Source of the DNA: Variovorax fucosicus | Lineage (GTDB): Bacteria > Pseudomonadota > Gammaproteobacteria > Burkholderiales > Burkholderiaceae_C | Reading direction: 5' to 3' | DNA: 64,000 nucleotides | Assembly: GCF_030316825.1 (NCBI RefSeq) | Contig: NZ_JASZYU010000001.1 | Span: 2,232,001 to 2,296,000, forward strand | Shown here: piece by piece, positions 35,355-44,946 of the stretch | Layout: each line of letters begins with the position of its first letter | How positions within the stretch are numbered: the first letter of the stretch is position 1 | Program-made: the position numbers and the translations under genes | The notes under the pieces: model-generated | The model's database searches: none | What the model was told of the DNA's origin: nothing | What the model saw: the letters and a program-made list of their open reading frames with translations, nothing else

Positions 35355-37244
35355 ATGAACCGCTACCCGGTCTGGAAATACACGGTCATCGTGATCGTGC
35401 TTCTTTTGGGGCTCGTCTACGCCCTGCCCAATTTCTTCGGCGAGGCGCCCGCGGTGCAGGTGTCGGCCGCCAAGTCCACCGTCAAGGTCGATGCCGCCAC
35501 GCTGGCGCGCATCCAGGAAACGCTCAAGGCGGCCGGCCTCACGCCAGGCAAGATTGCGCTCGAAGGTACGTCGGTGCGGGCCAGCTTCGGCAGCACCGAC
35601 GAGCAGCTCAAAGCGCAGGACGCGCTGCAGCGCGCGCTGGCGCCCAGCAGCGACGATCCTTCCTACGTCGTCACGCCGGGGTCGGTGTCGCGCTCGCCGG
35701 GTTGGCTCACCGCGCTGCATGCCTACCCGATGTACCTCGGCCTGGATCTGCGCGGCGGGGTCGACTTCCTGCTGCAGGTTGACATGAAGGGCGTGCTCGA
35801 TAAGAAGGCCGAGTCCTTCGCCGGCGACATCCGCACCGCCCTGCGCGACAAGAGCGTCCGCGGTACGGCCGTCACCCGAAACGGGCAGACCGTCGAAGTG
35901 CGGATGCGCGACGCGGCCAGCCTCGAGATCACCAAACAGCTGATGCAGGACCAGTTTGCCGACCTGAGCACGGTCGACAGCCAGGAAGGCAGCGACTGGA
36001 AGATCGTCGGCTCGATCAAGCCGGAGGCGGCACGCCGCCTGCAGGACGCGGCGCTCAAGCAGAACATCACCACCCTGCACAACCGGATCAACGAACTCGG
36101 CGTGGCCGAGCCCGTGATCCAGCAGCAGGGCATCGACCGCATCGTGGTGCAACTGGCCGGCGTACAGGATCCGGCCCGTGCCGAGGCCATCCTGGGCCGC
36201 ACAGCCACGCTCGAAATGCGCATGGTCGACGAGAGTGCCGAAGGCCGCGCGGCCGAAACCGGCAGCGGGCCGGTGCCGTTCGGCTCCGAGCGGTTTCTCG
36301 ATCGCACCGGCCGGCCGGTGATCGTCAAGAAGCAGGTGCTCGTGACCGGCGAGAACCTCACCGACGCGCAACCCGGCTTCGACTCCCAGAGCAACCAGCC
36401 CAAGGTCGACCTGACGATGGACGCCAAGGGCGGCCGCATCATGCGCGACGTGAGCCGCGAGAACTACAAGAAGCGCATGGCCATGCTGATCTTCGAAAAG
36501 GGCAAGGGCGAAGTGCTCACCGCCCCGTCGATCAACGGCGAGTTGGGCAACCGCTTCCAGATTTCCGGCTCGATGAGCGTGGTGGAAGCCAACGACCTGG
36601 CGCTGCTGCTGCGCGCCGGCTCGCTGGCCGCGCCGATGGAGATCATCCAGAAGCGCACGATCGGCCCGAGCCTGGGTGCCGACAACATCAAGAAGGGTTT
36701 CGAGAGCGTGATGTACGGCTTTGCCGCCATCATGGTCTTCATGTGCATCTACTACATGCTGTTCGGCATGTTCTCGTCGATCGCGCTGGCGGTGAACCTG
36801 CTGCTGCTGGTGGCGATCCTGTCGATCCTGCAGGCCACGCTCACCCTGCCCGGCATCGCGGCCATGGCGCTGGCCATCGGCGTGGCGATCGACTCCAACG
36901 TGCTGATCAACGAACGCGTGCGCGAGGAACTGCGCAACGGCGCCTCGCCGCAGGCCGCCATCCACGCCGGCTACGACCGCGCCTGGGGCACCATCCTCGA
37001 CTCGAACGTGACCACGCTGATTGCCGGCATCGCGCTGCTGGCCTTCGGCTCGGGCCCGGTACGCGGCTTCGCGGTGGTGCACTGCATCGGCATCGTCACC
37101 TCGATGTTCTCGGCGGTGTTTTTCTCGCGTGGCCTGGTGAACCTCTGGTACGGCCGCAAGAAGAAGCTCAAGACGCTGTCGATCGGCACGGTCTGGAAGC
37201 CCAAGACCGATACCGATTCCACGGCCGTGGCCGAAGCAAAGTAA
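35355..37244 (+). CDS. secD: protein translocase subunit SecD
   Basis: The 629-residue protein has an N-terminal membrane helix, the signature LGLDLRGGVDFLLQVD, a large periplasmic P1 domain and a C-terminal cluster of five helices. That cluster contains AMALAIGVAIDSNVLINERVREEL, the RND-like segment with charged residues used for proton-driven pulling. SecD with SecF completes export of proteins from SecYEG. AAGGCTGAAAG precedes the ATG. The 133-base gap after yajC holds a strong hairpin; secF follows after 10 bases. Confidence 0.96.
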   Translation: MNRYPVWKYTVIVIVLLLGLVYALPNFFGEAPAVQVSAAKSTVKVDAATLARIQETLKAAGLTPGKIALEGTSVRASFGSTDEQLKAQDALQRALAPSSDDPSYVVTPGSVSRSPGWLTALHAYPMYLGLDLRGGVDFLLQVDMKGVLDKKAESFAGDIRTALRDKSVRGTAVTRNGQTVEVRMRDAASLEITKQLMQDQFADLSTVDSQEGSDWKIVGSIKPEAARRLQDAALKQNITTLHNRINELGVAEPVIQQQGIDRIVVQLAGVQDPARAEAILGRTATLEMRMVDESAEGRAAETGSGPVPFGSERFLDRTGRPVIVKKQVLVTGENLTDAQPGFDSQSNQPKVDLTMDAKGGRIMRDVSRENYKKRMAMLIFEKGKGEVLTAPSINGELGNRFQISGSMSVVEANDLALLLRAGSLAAPMEIIQKRTIGPSLGADNIKKGFESVMYGFAAIMVFMCIYYMLFGMFSSIALAVNLLLLVAILSILQATLTLPGIAAMALAIGVAIDSNVLINERVREELRNGASPQAAIHAGYDRAWGTILDSNVTTLIAGIALLAFGSGPVRGFAVVHCIGIVTSMFSAVFFSRGLVNLWYGRKKKLKTLSIGTVWKPKTDTDSTAVAEAK

Positions 37245-37254
37245 GAGGCACGCC

Positions 37255-38208
37255 ATGGAATTCTTCAGAATCCACAAGACCATTCCGTTCATGCGCTATG
37301 CGCTGGTGCTGAACATCATTTCGTTCGCCACCTTCGCGCTCGCTGTGTTTTTCCTGCTGCATCGCGGCCTGCACCTTTCGGTGGAGTTCACGGGTGGCAC
37401 CGTGATGGACGTGGCCTACCAGCAGTCGGCCGATGTCGGCAAGGTGCGCGAAACCGTCAGCAAGCTCGGCTATCCCGACGTGCAGGTGCAGGGCTTCGGC
37501 TCGACACGCGACGTGCAGATCCGCCTGCCGGTCCAGAAGGGCATGAGCGCATCCCAGCAGAGCACCCAGGTGATGGACGCGCTGAAGGCGGCCGATCCGG
37601 GTGTGGAACTGCGCGCCAACGAGTTCGTCGGCCCGCAGGTCGGCGACGAACTCACGACCAACGGGCTCAAGGCGCTCGCCATGGTGGTGGTCGGCATCAT
37701 GATCTACCTGGCCATCCGCTTCGAATGGAAGTTCGCCGTCGCGACCGTGCTGGCCAACCTGCACGACGTGGTGATCATCCTGGGCTTTTTCGCCTTCTTC
37801 CAGTGGGAGTTCTCGCTCGCGGTGCTGGCGGCGGTGCTGGCGGTGCTGGGCTATTCGGTCAACGAATCGGTGGTGATCTTCGACCGGGTGCGCGAGAACT
37901 TCCGGCGCTACCGCAAGATGACCACGGTCGAGATCATCGACAACGCGATCACCTCCACCATCAGCCGGACCATCATCACCCACGGCTCCACCCAGCTGGT
38001 GGTGCTGTCGATGTTCTTCTTCGGCGGCCCGACGCTGCACTACTTCGCGCTGGCGCTGACCATCGGCATCCTGTTCGGTATCTACTCTTCGGCCTTCGTC
38101 GCGGCGGCGATCGCGATGTGGCTCGGCGTCAAGCGCGAAGACCTGGTCAAGGGCCCCGTCAAGCGCGACGGTGACCCCGAAGACCCGAATTCGGGCGCCG
38201 TGGTGTGA
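37255..38208 (+). CDS. secF: protein translocase subunit SecF
   Basis: The 317-residue protein has a first helix, a small periplasmic domain beginning LSVEFTGGTVMDVAY, and five more helices with the partner motif VLGYSVNESVVIFDRVREN. This is the SecF counterpart of the SecD RND-like motif. Length matches the family. AGAGG lies before the ATG. It ends the yajC-secD-secF operon; the next gene starts 111 bases later and I see no terminator with a U-run in the gap. Confidence 0.96.
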   Translation: MEFFRIHKTIPFMRYALVLNIISFATFALAVFFLLHRGLHLSVEFTGGTVMDVAYQQSADVGKVRETVSKLGYPDVQVQGFGSTRDVQIRLPVQKGMSASQQSTQVMDALKAADPGVELRANEFVGPQVGDELTTNGLKALAMVVVGIMIYLAIRFEWKFAVATVLANLHDVVIILGFFAFFQWEFSLAVLAAVLAVLGYSVNESVVIFDRVRENFRRYRKMTTVEIIDNAITSTISRTIITHGSTQLVVLSMFFFGGPTLHYFALALTIGILFGIYSSAFVAAAIAMWLGVKREDLVKGPVKRDGDPEDPNSGAVV

Positions 38209-38319
38209 GGCGGCCGGCCGAATTTCGGGCAACCGAGCATGCGGCGGGTCTTGTGCCAAATGCCTTCCCGATGCAAGCTCGGCGCCTACTCCCGCATTTT
38301 TGAGCTGTCCTGAACCTTC

Positions 38320-40758
38320 ATGAGCACCGTGAGGCCTCCCGCCACCTCCCTGCAACTTGCCCGAGAGACGCGTGAGCGCTTTGTGGCTGCGACCGGCGGT
38401 GTGATCGCGCCTGCCGCATCGGCGATCCGCGAGCGGCTGACGGCGCTGTCGCAACAGGTCACCAATGCGCGGGAAATGCAGGAACATCGCGACGATTTCA
38501 TCGCGTTCCAGACCAAGGCGTCGAACTGGGTGTCCCTGACGCAGGAGGGCTGGCGCAAGGCGCTGGCCCAGGCTGCGACTGGCAGCGGGTCGCTCAATTC
38601 GCTGTCACGGCTCGAACTGATCGGCGACGAGGTGGTGGAAAACAACATCCTGTCGTCGCGGCTCGCGCTGGTGATCCAGGACAAGGCCAGCTTCGAGCTC
38701 AACGACCTGCGACTGCGCATCCAGTCTCTCGAAGGCACCAGCGAGCTCGACGCCAAGGACGTGCTGCGCCCCGAGGCCCTGGCCAAGATGCTGGTGGAGC
38801 AGTGGCTGGCCGCCGGGCTGTCGCGCCAACTCTGGACCAAGGTTCAGGATGTCGTGCACCAGCGGCTGCTCGAGGTGGTGGTGGCGGCGTACAAGGAGGC
38901 CAACGCCTTCCTGATCAGCAAGGGCGTGATGCCCGAAATCGACCTGAAGAGCTTCGTCAGGCGCACCGGCGGGGTGACCAACACGGGCCCCGGTGCGATC
39001 GGCAGCAGTTTTGTGAGCAGTGGCGTGCCACCCACCAGCCCTGGCGGCATGTCGAGTCAGCGCTTCGCCGGCCAGCAATTCGGCTTCGGCGCGCCGCCGG
39101 GCAGTTTTGCGCCTGCCGCCATTGGCGTCACGTCGGGCCAGGTGGTGGGCGCCGGCCACGGCGCGGGTGGTGCCGACGGCCCGACCGGCGGCTCGCCGCT
39201 GCTGATGGCACGCCACCGTGCGCAGGGCGTGCTGCTCAACCTCAAGCGCTTTGTCACCGCGCGCATCGGCGGCGACTTCACGACACGCGGTGGGGTGCAA
39301 AGCGGCGGAGGCGGCGTGGCCGGCCCGGGCATGGGCGGCGGCGGCATGGCCGGTGGTGGCGCAGGGGGTGCCGTATTTGCTGCCGCCATTGCCGATGCCG
39401 AGGCGGCCTACCAGATCGCTGCCTCGCAGTACGTGCTCGGCGACGAGGCCACAGCGGTGCAGCAAACCGCGCTCGATATCCGCCGGCGCACCGCCGAACT
39501 CAAGAAAAAGGCACCGACCACGGCCGACAAGGCCACGGTCGAGATCGTGGCCCTGATGTTCCAGGCGATCCTGGCCGAAGAACGCATTCCGTTTTCGGCA
39601 CGCGTCTGGTTCGCCCGTCTGCAGATGCCGGTGCTGCGGGTGGCCATTGCCGAGCCCGAGTTCTTCGGCACGCTGCAGCACCCTGCGCGCATGCTGATCG
39701 ACCGCATGGGCTCCTGCGTGATGGGTTTCGACGCCGCCGCGATCTCGGGCAGCGCCCTCGAAGGCGAGATCCGCCGCGTGGTGCAGGTGATCGAGCAATA
39801 CCCCGAGACCGGCCAGCGCGTGTTCAAGCTGGTGTTCGACGAATTCGTCGCCTTCCTCAACAAGTACCTGACGCAGAGCGATGCCACCCAGCGCCTGATG
39901 AGCGTGGCGCAGCAGGTCGAGCAGAAGGAAACGATGGCGATCCAGTACACCATCGAGTTGCGCAAGATGCTCAACGACATGCCGGTACGCGAGGAAATCC
40001 GCGAGTTCCTGTTCAAGGTCTGGGCCGAGGTGCTGGCCATCGCCGCGCTGCGTTATGGCGGCCAGGACGAGCAGACGGTCACGCTCAAGCGTGCCGCCTC
40101 CGAACTGGTGTGGGCCGCGAGCGCCAAGCCCAACCGCAACGACCGCACCCGTGTGATCCAGGATCTGCCCAAGCTGCTGCAGCGCCTGCGCGCCGGCATG
40201 ACCCTGCTGGGCATCGTCGGTGATCCGCAGGAAGCGCACATCAAGATCATCGGCGGGACGCTGTCGGACGCGTTCATGTCGAAGACCGAGGCCATTCCGC
40301 AGGCCCAGATCGAAGCCATGGCCCAGCGCCTGAGCAACCTTGAAGATTTCGTGACCGATGAAGGTGGCGAGTCCTCGGGCGAATTGCCGATGGACGAGGC
40401 CAGCATCGAACTGCTGCTGGGCGTCGACGCGGCATCGATCGAGGTGATTCCGAACGCCGGCAGCAAGGTCAGCGAAGACATGCTGGCCTGGGCGCACGAA
40501 CTGCAGGTTGGCACCTGGTTCATGCTGGATCACAACGGCCAGGTCAACCAGGTGCAGTTCGTCTGGCGCAGCGACCGGAAACAGCTGCACCTGTTCGCCT
40601 CGACCCATGGCCGCAGCTTCCTGATCCAGGCCGGGCGGCTGGCTTCCTATCTGCAGGCCGGCCTGCTGGTGCCCGCCGAAGAGGAAACCCTCACCGTGCG
40701 CGCCACGCGCGAGGCGCTGGCCAAGCTGGACGCGAACCCCGAGCGGCTGCTGAACTAG
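38320..40758 (+). CDS. DUF1631 family protein
   Basis: The 812-residue protein is largely helical and soluble and matches the DUF1631 family, which is common in beta- and gammaproteobacteria and whose function is not established. Residues about 227-357 form a glycine/serine/proline-rich low-complexity stretch (for example GGGGVAGPGMGGGGMAGGGA) that separates the N-terminal helical region from the main domain. The C-terminal 130 residues read like a small beta-rich domain (VGTWFMLDHNGQVNQVQFVW ... KQLHLFAST), resembling a PilZ-like barrel without clear c-di-GMP residues. It is convergent with smg. Confidence 0.75.
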   Translation: MSTVRPPATSLQLARETRERFVAATGGVIAPAASAIRERLTALSQQVTNAREMQEHRDDFIAFQTKASNWVSLTQEGWRKALAQAATGSGSLNSLSRLELIGDEVVENNILSSRLALVIQDKASFELNDLRLRIQSLEGTSELDAKDVLRPEALAKMLVEQWLAAGLSRQLWTKVQDVVHQRLLEVVVAAYKEANAFLISKGVMPEIDLKSFVRRTGGVTNTGPGAIGSSFVSSGVPPTSPGGMSSQRFAGQQFGFGAPPGSFAPAAIGVTSGQVVGAGHGAGGADGPTGGSPLLMARHRAQGVLLNLKRFVTARIGGDFTTRGGVQSGGGGVAGPGMGGGGMAGGGAGGAVFAAAIADAEAAYQIAASQYVLGDEATAVQQTALDIRRRTAELKKKAPTTADKATVEIVALMFQAILAEERIPFSARVWFARLQMPVLRVAIAEPEFFGTLQHPARMLIDRMGSCVMGFDAAAISGSALEGEIRRVVQVIEQYPETGQRVFKLVFDEFVAFLNKYLTQSDATQRLMSVAQQVEQKETMAIQYTIELRKMLNDMPVREEIREFLFKVWAEVLAIAALRYGGQDEQTVTLKRAASELVWAASAKPNRNDRTRVIQDLPKLLQRLRAGMTLLGIVGDPQEAHIKIIGGTLSDAFMSKTEAIPQAQIEAMAQRLSNLEDFVTDEGGESSGELPMDEASIELLLGVDAASIEVIPNAGSKVSEDMLAWAHELQVGTWFMLDHNGQVNQVQFVWRSDRKQLHLFASTHGRSFLIQAGRLASYLQAGLLVPAEEETLTVRATREALAKLDANPERLLN

Positions 40759-40785
40759 TAGGCAGGAACTGGCAGGTAGAGCCGC

Positions 40786-41301
40786 TCAGTGGGCGGTGCG
40801 GCCTTCGCGACCCTCGCACAGCTCGTCGAGCACCAGCGCGTCGGGCTCGATGCCGGTGCTCCAGTGCACCATCAACACGATGATCTTGAGTTCGTCGAGC
40901 GCAACCGGGTCGCCGGGCGCGGCCATCGCACGCTCGATCACGATCTCGCGCAGCCCGCCTGTGAGCACGCCGGCAGTTTCGAGAAAGCTGATGAACCCAA
41001 GGCATTCGGCGCCCAGATGATCCTGTTCGGCGCTGGAGTACACCCGCATCGCGCTGGCCGATTGGGGCAGGGCGGCTTCGCCGGTGCCGCGCAGCGTGAC
41101 GGTGCCGGACGTCCCGTCGGCATCGCGCGCCACCTGCACGCCTTGCGTCGCGAGACTCAGCCCGTCGAGCCATTGCAGCGCGTCACGGATCTCGTCGGGG
41201 TCGAAGCCGTGCGCGCTGAGCTTGCGGCCCAGTTGCTCGGGTTCGGGGCACGCGTCGCCGCGCCAGTAGTTTTCATAGACGAACACGAGCACTTCGAACA
41301 T
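40786..41301 (-). CDS. smg: Smg family protein (DUF494)
   Basis: The 171-residue protein has the family N terminus MFEVLVFVYENYWRGD and a helical body with an acidic C-terminal half. Smg is commonly encoded beside dprA, as here, but its biochemical role is unknown. The ATG at 41301 is preceded by TATATT only 6 bases away, which suggests an own promoter and a leaderless message; a start 21 bases further upstream would overlap that hexamer. Confidence 0.88.
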   Translation of the reverse strand: MFEVLVFVYENYWRGDACPEPEQLGRKLSAHGFDPDEIRDALQWLDGLSLATQGVQVARDADGTSGTVTLRGTGEAALPQSASAMRVYSSAEQDHLGAECLGFISFLETAGVLTGGLREIVIERAMAAPGDPVALDELKIIVLMVHWSTGIEPDALVLDELCEGREGRTAH

Positions 41302-41307
41302 GGCCCC

Positions 41308-41313
41308 AATATA
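41308..41313 (-). promoter_or_regulatory. -10-like hexamer of smg
   Basis: The minus strand reads TATATT, one mismatch from consensus, followed by GGGGCC and then the smg ATG. The predicted transcript would start at about the first base of the start codon. It lies in the 68-base gap between dprA and smg. Confidence 0.45.
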
Positions 41314-41369
41314 GCCCACCATCCGGCGTGGCCCGCCGATCCTGCGTTGTGCCGGCGCGACGTGCGGGT

Positions 41370-42518
41370 TCAGGCCGACGCGCTGCGCTGGAACAGGCCG
41401 CCCGGCAAGCGGGCCACGTGGCCGTCCAGTTCGAGTTCGAGCAGCTGGGCCTGAAGATCGCCGGCGCTCCAGCCGGTGCGGGCACTCAGCGCATCGAGGC
41501 TCACCGGGTCGTGGCCGAGCGCGTCGAGCAAGGGGTTCTGCGGGTCGAAAAGACCGGCGGCGGCTGCCGGCCGGGCGTCGGACGCCGCGAAATTCAGGGT
41601 GTTCGGTAGCCGCAGCTCTTCCAGAATGTCGTGCACCGACTCGACCAGCTTGGCGCCCTGGCGGATCAGCGCATGGCAGCCGCGCGATTGCGGCGCGTGG
41701 ATCGAGCCGGGGATCGCGAACACATCCTTGCCCTGCTCCGCCGCCAGCCGCGCCGTGATCAGCGAGCCTGATTGCAGCGCCGCTTCCACCACCAGCGTGC
41801 CCTGCGAGAGGCCCGCGATGAGCCGGTTGCGTTTCGGAAAGTTCTGCGTGAGCGGCGGTGTGCCCAGCGGAAACTCGCTGATCAGCATGCCCCGCCGCAC
41901 GATGCGCCGCGCCAGATCGCGGTGGCGCGCCGGGTAGACACGGTCCAGGCCGGTGCCGACCAGCGCAACGGTGGCGAGCTTCGGCGCGTCGCCGGCTGCA
42001 TCGAGTGCGCCCTCGTGCGCGGCACCGTCGATGCCAAGCGCCAGACCCGACACGACGACGATCTGCGCCTCGCCGAGCGCGCGTGCAAATGCCCGCGCGT
42101 TCGAAGCGCCCTGCGGCGTCGGGTTGCGGCTGCCGACCACGCCAAGGCTGCGGCCTAGCTGGGTCAGGTCGAACGCCGGGGCGCCCAGCGTGTAGAGGAG
42201 CAGGGGCGGGTCGGCCATCTCCAGCAGCGCCGCCGGATAGCCCGGGTCGCCCAGGGTCACGATGCGGCGCGCGGCTCCGGTGTCATCGGTGCCGTCGAGC
42301 CACTGCCAGGTTTGATCCACCAACGCATCGAGTGCAGGTGGCGGCTCGCACAGCGCCGCAGCCCGGGCGTCGGAGGTCACCTGCGCGAGCACTCCCACCG
42401 GCTGGACAAACACGGCGGCGGGCAGGCCGAATGCCGCCAGCAGCTTGCGCGCCGCGGCGTTGCCAATACCCGGCGTCAGCGAGAGCCGCAGCCAGCCCGC
42501 GAGTTCTGCGCGCTCCAC
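41370..42518 (-). CDS. dprA: DNA-processing protein DprA
   Basis: The 382-residue protein has an N-terminal helical region, a Rossmann-like DprA core with VVGSRNPTPQGASNARAFAR and VVVSGLALGIDGAAHEGAL followed by ISEFPLGTPPLTQNFPKRNR, and a C-terminal winged-helix domain (PVSLDALSARTGWSAGDLQA). DprA loads RecA on incoming single-stranded DNA during natural transformation. It follows the LysM gene on the same strand, 15 bases after its stop. Confidence 0.95.
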   Translation of the reverse strand: MERAELAGWLRLSLTPGIGNAAARKLLAAFGLPAAVFVQPVGVLAQVTSDARAAALCEPPPALDALVDQTWQWLDGTDDTGAARRIVTLGDPGYPAALLEMADPPLLLYTLGAPAFDLTQLGRSLGVVGSRNPTPQGASNARAFARALGEAQIVVVSGLALGIDGAAHEGALDAAGDAPKLATVALVGTGLDRVYPARHRDLARRIVRRGMLISEFPLGTPPLTQNFPKRNRLIAGLSQGTLVVEAALQSGSLITARLAAEQGKDVFAIPGSIHAPQSRGCHALIRQGAKLVESVHDILEELRLPNTLNFAASDARPAAAAGLFDPQNPLLDALGHDPVSLDALSARTGWSAGDLQAQLLELELDGHVARLPGGLFQRSASA

Positions 42519-42533
42519 GAAAGCCGCGGCAGT

Positions 42534-43748
42534 TTAAGGATTGACGAGCAGGTCGCCGGCCTTCGGCGTGTCGTTGATCTCGAGCACCAGGGCGTAGGAG
42601 ACCTTCTCGAACGGGCGGAACACCATCAGCAGGCCGATGCGTTCGTTCGGCAGCTTGAGCGTGTCCTTGCCGCCGCCGGTGCGGTCGATGATGGTTTCGC
42701 CGTTCTTGAGGATGGCCATCACGTGGCCACTTTCGATGCCGTCGCGGATGCCCTTGTTGATCGCCACCACCTGGTTCTGCGCGGCGAACTGCACGGCGTT
42801 GCCGTAGACCGAGACGATGCGCCCATCGGTGATGGGGTCGATCGGCGCGCGCGGCGTGTAGCTGAGCAGCTGGCGCGGCGGCTCGGGCAGCAGGCGGTCG
42901 CCGGCGCGTATTTCTTCGCGCGCGGCCACGATGTCGATGGTGGCAGGCACCACGTTGGTGACCTCCTTGCCGGCCTCCATCATGGTCTGGGTCGACTCGC
43001 TGCGCTGCAACTGGGCCTTGCCGACGTATTGCGCTTCGTAGCCGAGGATTTCGCTGGTGGCCGGATCCTTCAGCGGCGTGGCCGTACGGAACACGCGGAA
43101 CTGATTGATCGGGCCGGCCTTTTCGAGCAGCGGTGCATTCGGCTCGCCGCGCGCATAGGCGCGGTCGCCGCGCGACAGCAGCACGCGGCTGTCGTTGCCG
43201 GCCACGATGCGCGGGGCCGTCTTGAGGGTGTCTTCGTCGACCACGATCGGCTCGCTGAGAAACGGCTCGATCAGCGCCGGATTCAGCGTCGGCAGCGCCA
43301 GCCCCGTGACGGTGTCCTGGCGGGTGCGCGGCGACAGCTTGATGGTGCCACCCTCACCCGAGCCGCCGCCGCGGCGCAGCGTCAGGCGGGCACGGCCGCC
43401 GGTCTTGTCGAGGAACAGCACCTGGCCCGGGTAGATCCGGTGCGGATTGGCGATGTCGCTGAGGTTCATGCCCCAGAGTTCGGGCCAGCGCCACGGGCTC
43501 CTCAGGTACAGGCGCGAAATGGCCCAGAGCGTGTCGCCGGACTTGACCGTGTATTCGTCGGGCGCGTTCGGCGTCAACTCGCTCAGCGGAATGCCGGTTT
43601 GGGCAGTCTGCTGCGCGGTCGCGCGCTGCGCCGGCGTGACGGGATAGTTTTGTGCGTTCGCGACGGTCGCGCTGCCGAGCAGTGCCAATGCGCCGAGCGT
43701 GGCAAGGATGTTGGGGCGCAGGCCAGCGTTGAGTCGGGTTGTTTTCAT
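42534..43748 (-). CDS. LysM domain protein, exported
   Basis: The 404-residue protein has a signal peptide (residues 1-32, ending VANAQ) and one LysM domain at about 66-114 (YTVKSGDTLWAISRLYL ... IANPHRIYPGQVLFL). A C-terminal region of about 280 residues follows, found in the LysM proteins that commonly precede dprA in betaproteobacteria. LysM binds peptidoglycan; the role of the rest is unknown. The start at 43748 is the one that gives a signal peptide. It diverges from def across 163 bases. Confidence 0.88.
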   Translation of the reverse strand: MKTTRLNAGLRPNILATLGALALLGSATVANAQNYPVTPAQRATAQQTAQTGIPLSELTPNAPDEYTVKSGDTLWAISRLYLRSPWRWPELWGMNLSDIANPHRIYPGQVLFLDKTGGRARLTLRRGGGSGEGGTIKLSPRTRQDTVTGLALPTLNPALIEPFLSEPIVVDEDTLKTAPRIVAGNDSRVLLSRGDRAYARGEPNAPLLEKAGPINQFRVFRTATPLKDPATSEILGYEAQYVGKAQLQRSESTQTMMEAGKEVTNVVPATIDIVAAREEIRAGDRLLPEPPRQLLSYTPRAPIDPITDGRIVSVYGNAVQFAAQNQVVAINKGIRDGIESGHVMAILKNGETIIDRTGGGKDTLKLPNERIGLLMVFRPFEKVSYALVLEINDTPKAGDLLVNP

Positions 43749-43911
43749 GGTTTGATGGTGTGCACACACTGCGCCACGCCGGGCGAAACGAATCCTCACA
43801 ATTTGCAACGAATTTTGCGCTGAAGCCCTTGATTGGGCAACGTTTATCCCCTTCGGGCGCCGCGCGCCGTCGCGGAATTGGCGAAAATAGCCACAACTTT
43901 CGCACGCTTTC
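43749..43911. promoter_or_regulatory. divergent promoter region between LysM gene and def
   Basis: This 163-base gap must carry promoters for both directions and is visibly richer in A and T than its surroundings. A perfect 10-base palindrome GTGTGCACAC lies at 43758-43767, only 10 bases before the LysM gene start. Short AT-rich patches near 43798-43820 and 43880-43900 could hold -10 boxes, but I could not fix a pair with confidence. Confidence 0.5.
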
Positions 43912-44433
43912 ATGGCCAAACGACCCATTCTGAGTTTCCCCGACAAGCGTCTGCACACGGTGGCCAAGCCCGTGCAGGGCGTCGATGCGCGCATCAAGAC
44001 CCTGGTGGCCGACATGCTGGAAACCATGTACGACGCGCATGGTATCGGGCTCGCGGCCACCCAGGTCGACGTTCATGAGCGGCTGGTGGTGATCGATGTG
44101 TCGGAAGAACGCAACGAACCGCTGGTGCTGATCAATCCCGAGATCGTCTGGGCCAGCGACGAAAAGGTGCTGAACGAAGAGGGCTGTCTCTCGGTGCCCG
44201 GCATCTACGACGGGGTCGAACGCGCCACTGCCGTGCGTTGCACCGCGCTCGACCTCGACGGCGAGCTTCGCACCGTCGAGGCCGAAGGCCTGCTCGCGGT
44301 CTGCATCCAGCACGAACTCGACCATTTGCTCGGCAAGGTGTTCGTCGAATACCTCTCGCCGCTCAAGCGCAACCGCATCAAGAGCAAGCTGCTCAAGGCG
44401 CAGCGCGAAGAACAGCGCGAAGGGCGCGAATGA
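43912..44433 (+). CDS. def: peptide deformylase
   Basis: The 173-residue enzyme has all three family motifs: GIGLAATQ (45-51), EGCLSVP with metal ligand C92, and QHELDHL with ligands H134/H138 and catalytic E135. It removes the N-formyl group from nascent proteins and works opposite Fmt, encoded just downstream. The stop overlaps the next start as ATGA. It heads the run def-lipoprotein-fmt-azlC-azlD. Confidence 0.97.
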   Translation: MAKRPILSFPDKRLHTVAKPVQGVDARIKTLVADMLETMYDAHGIGLAATQVDVHERLVVIDVSEERNEPLVLINPEIVWASDEKVLNEEGCLSVPGIYDGVERATAVRCTALDLDGELRTVEAEGLLAVCIQHELDHLLGKVFVEYLSPLKRNRIKSKLLKAQREEQREGRE

Positions 44434-44930
44434 ACGTGCCGCGTGGCGGACGAGTGCTCGCCCTGGTGGCGCTGGCGTTCGCACTGACGGCCTGCATCAG
44501 CGAACCGACCCGCCTGCCGCCCAATACCAGCAAGGCCGAGGCCCTGCAGCGGCTGGGCACACCGACCGCCGTGTACGCCTTGCCGAACGGCGTCGAGCGT
44601 CTGCAGTATTCGCGCGCACCTTCGGGGTTCGAGGTCAGCAACGTCGATGTCGATGCCGCCGGCCGGGTGTTCTCGGTGCGACAGGAACTCGACGAAGGCC
44701 TGTTCGCCAGCACCATCCGCCCCGGCGTCTGGCGCGAGGCCGACATCCTGCGCACGTATGGCCGCCCCTTCGAGGTCACGCGCGTGTCGTCCTTCGACGG
44801 CGGGGTCTGGGCCTGGCGCTACAAGGCGCAGAACTCGCGTCGGCTGCTCTATATCTATGTAGACCCCCAGGGCCTGGTGCAGTACTACAACGTGGGTGAC
44901 GACCTGTCGCTCGAAATTCTGGTTCGTTGA
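44430..44930 (+). CDS. small lipoprotein, SmpA/OmlA-like
   Basis: The 166-residue protein has a lipoprotein signal (lipobox ALTAC). The mature part has the pattern of small outer-membrane assembly lipoproteins: a helix-starting [20 protein letters not shown], then [20 protein letters not shown], resembling two repeats of an SmpA/BamE-type fold. No specific function is proven. It is wedged between def and fmt, coupled to def by ATGA, and fmt begins 16 bases after its stop. Confidence 0.78.
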   Translation: MNVPRGGRVLALVALAFALTACISEPTRLPPNTSKAEALQRLGTPTAVYALPNGVERLQYSRAPSGFEVSNVDVDAAGRVFSVRQELDEGLFASTIRPGVWREADILRTYGRPFEVTRVSSFDGGVWAWRYKAQNSRRLLYIYVDPQGLVQYYNVGDDLSLEILVR

Positions 44931-44946
44931 AGTCTGCGAGCACCGC

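Noticed and set aside
38184..38195. Perfect 12-base palindrome CCCGAATTCGGG near the end of secF
   Set aside because: It lies inside coding sequence just before the stop, has no loop suited to a hairpin terminator and no flanking T-run; probably chance or a restriction-type palindrome.
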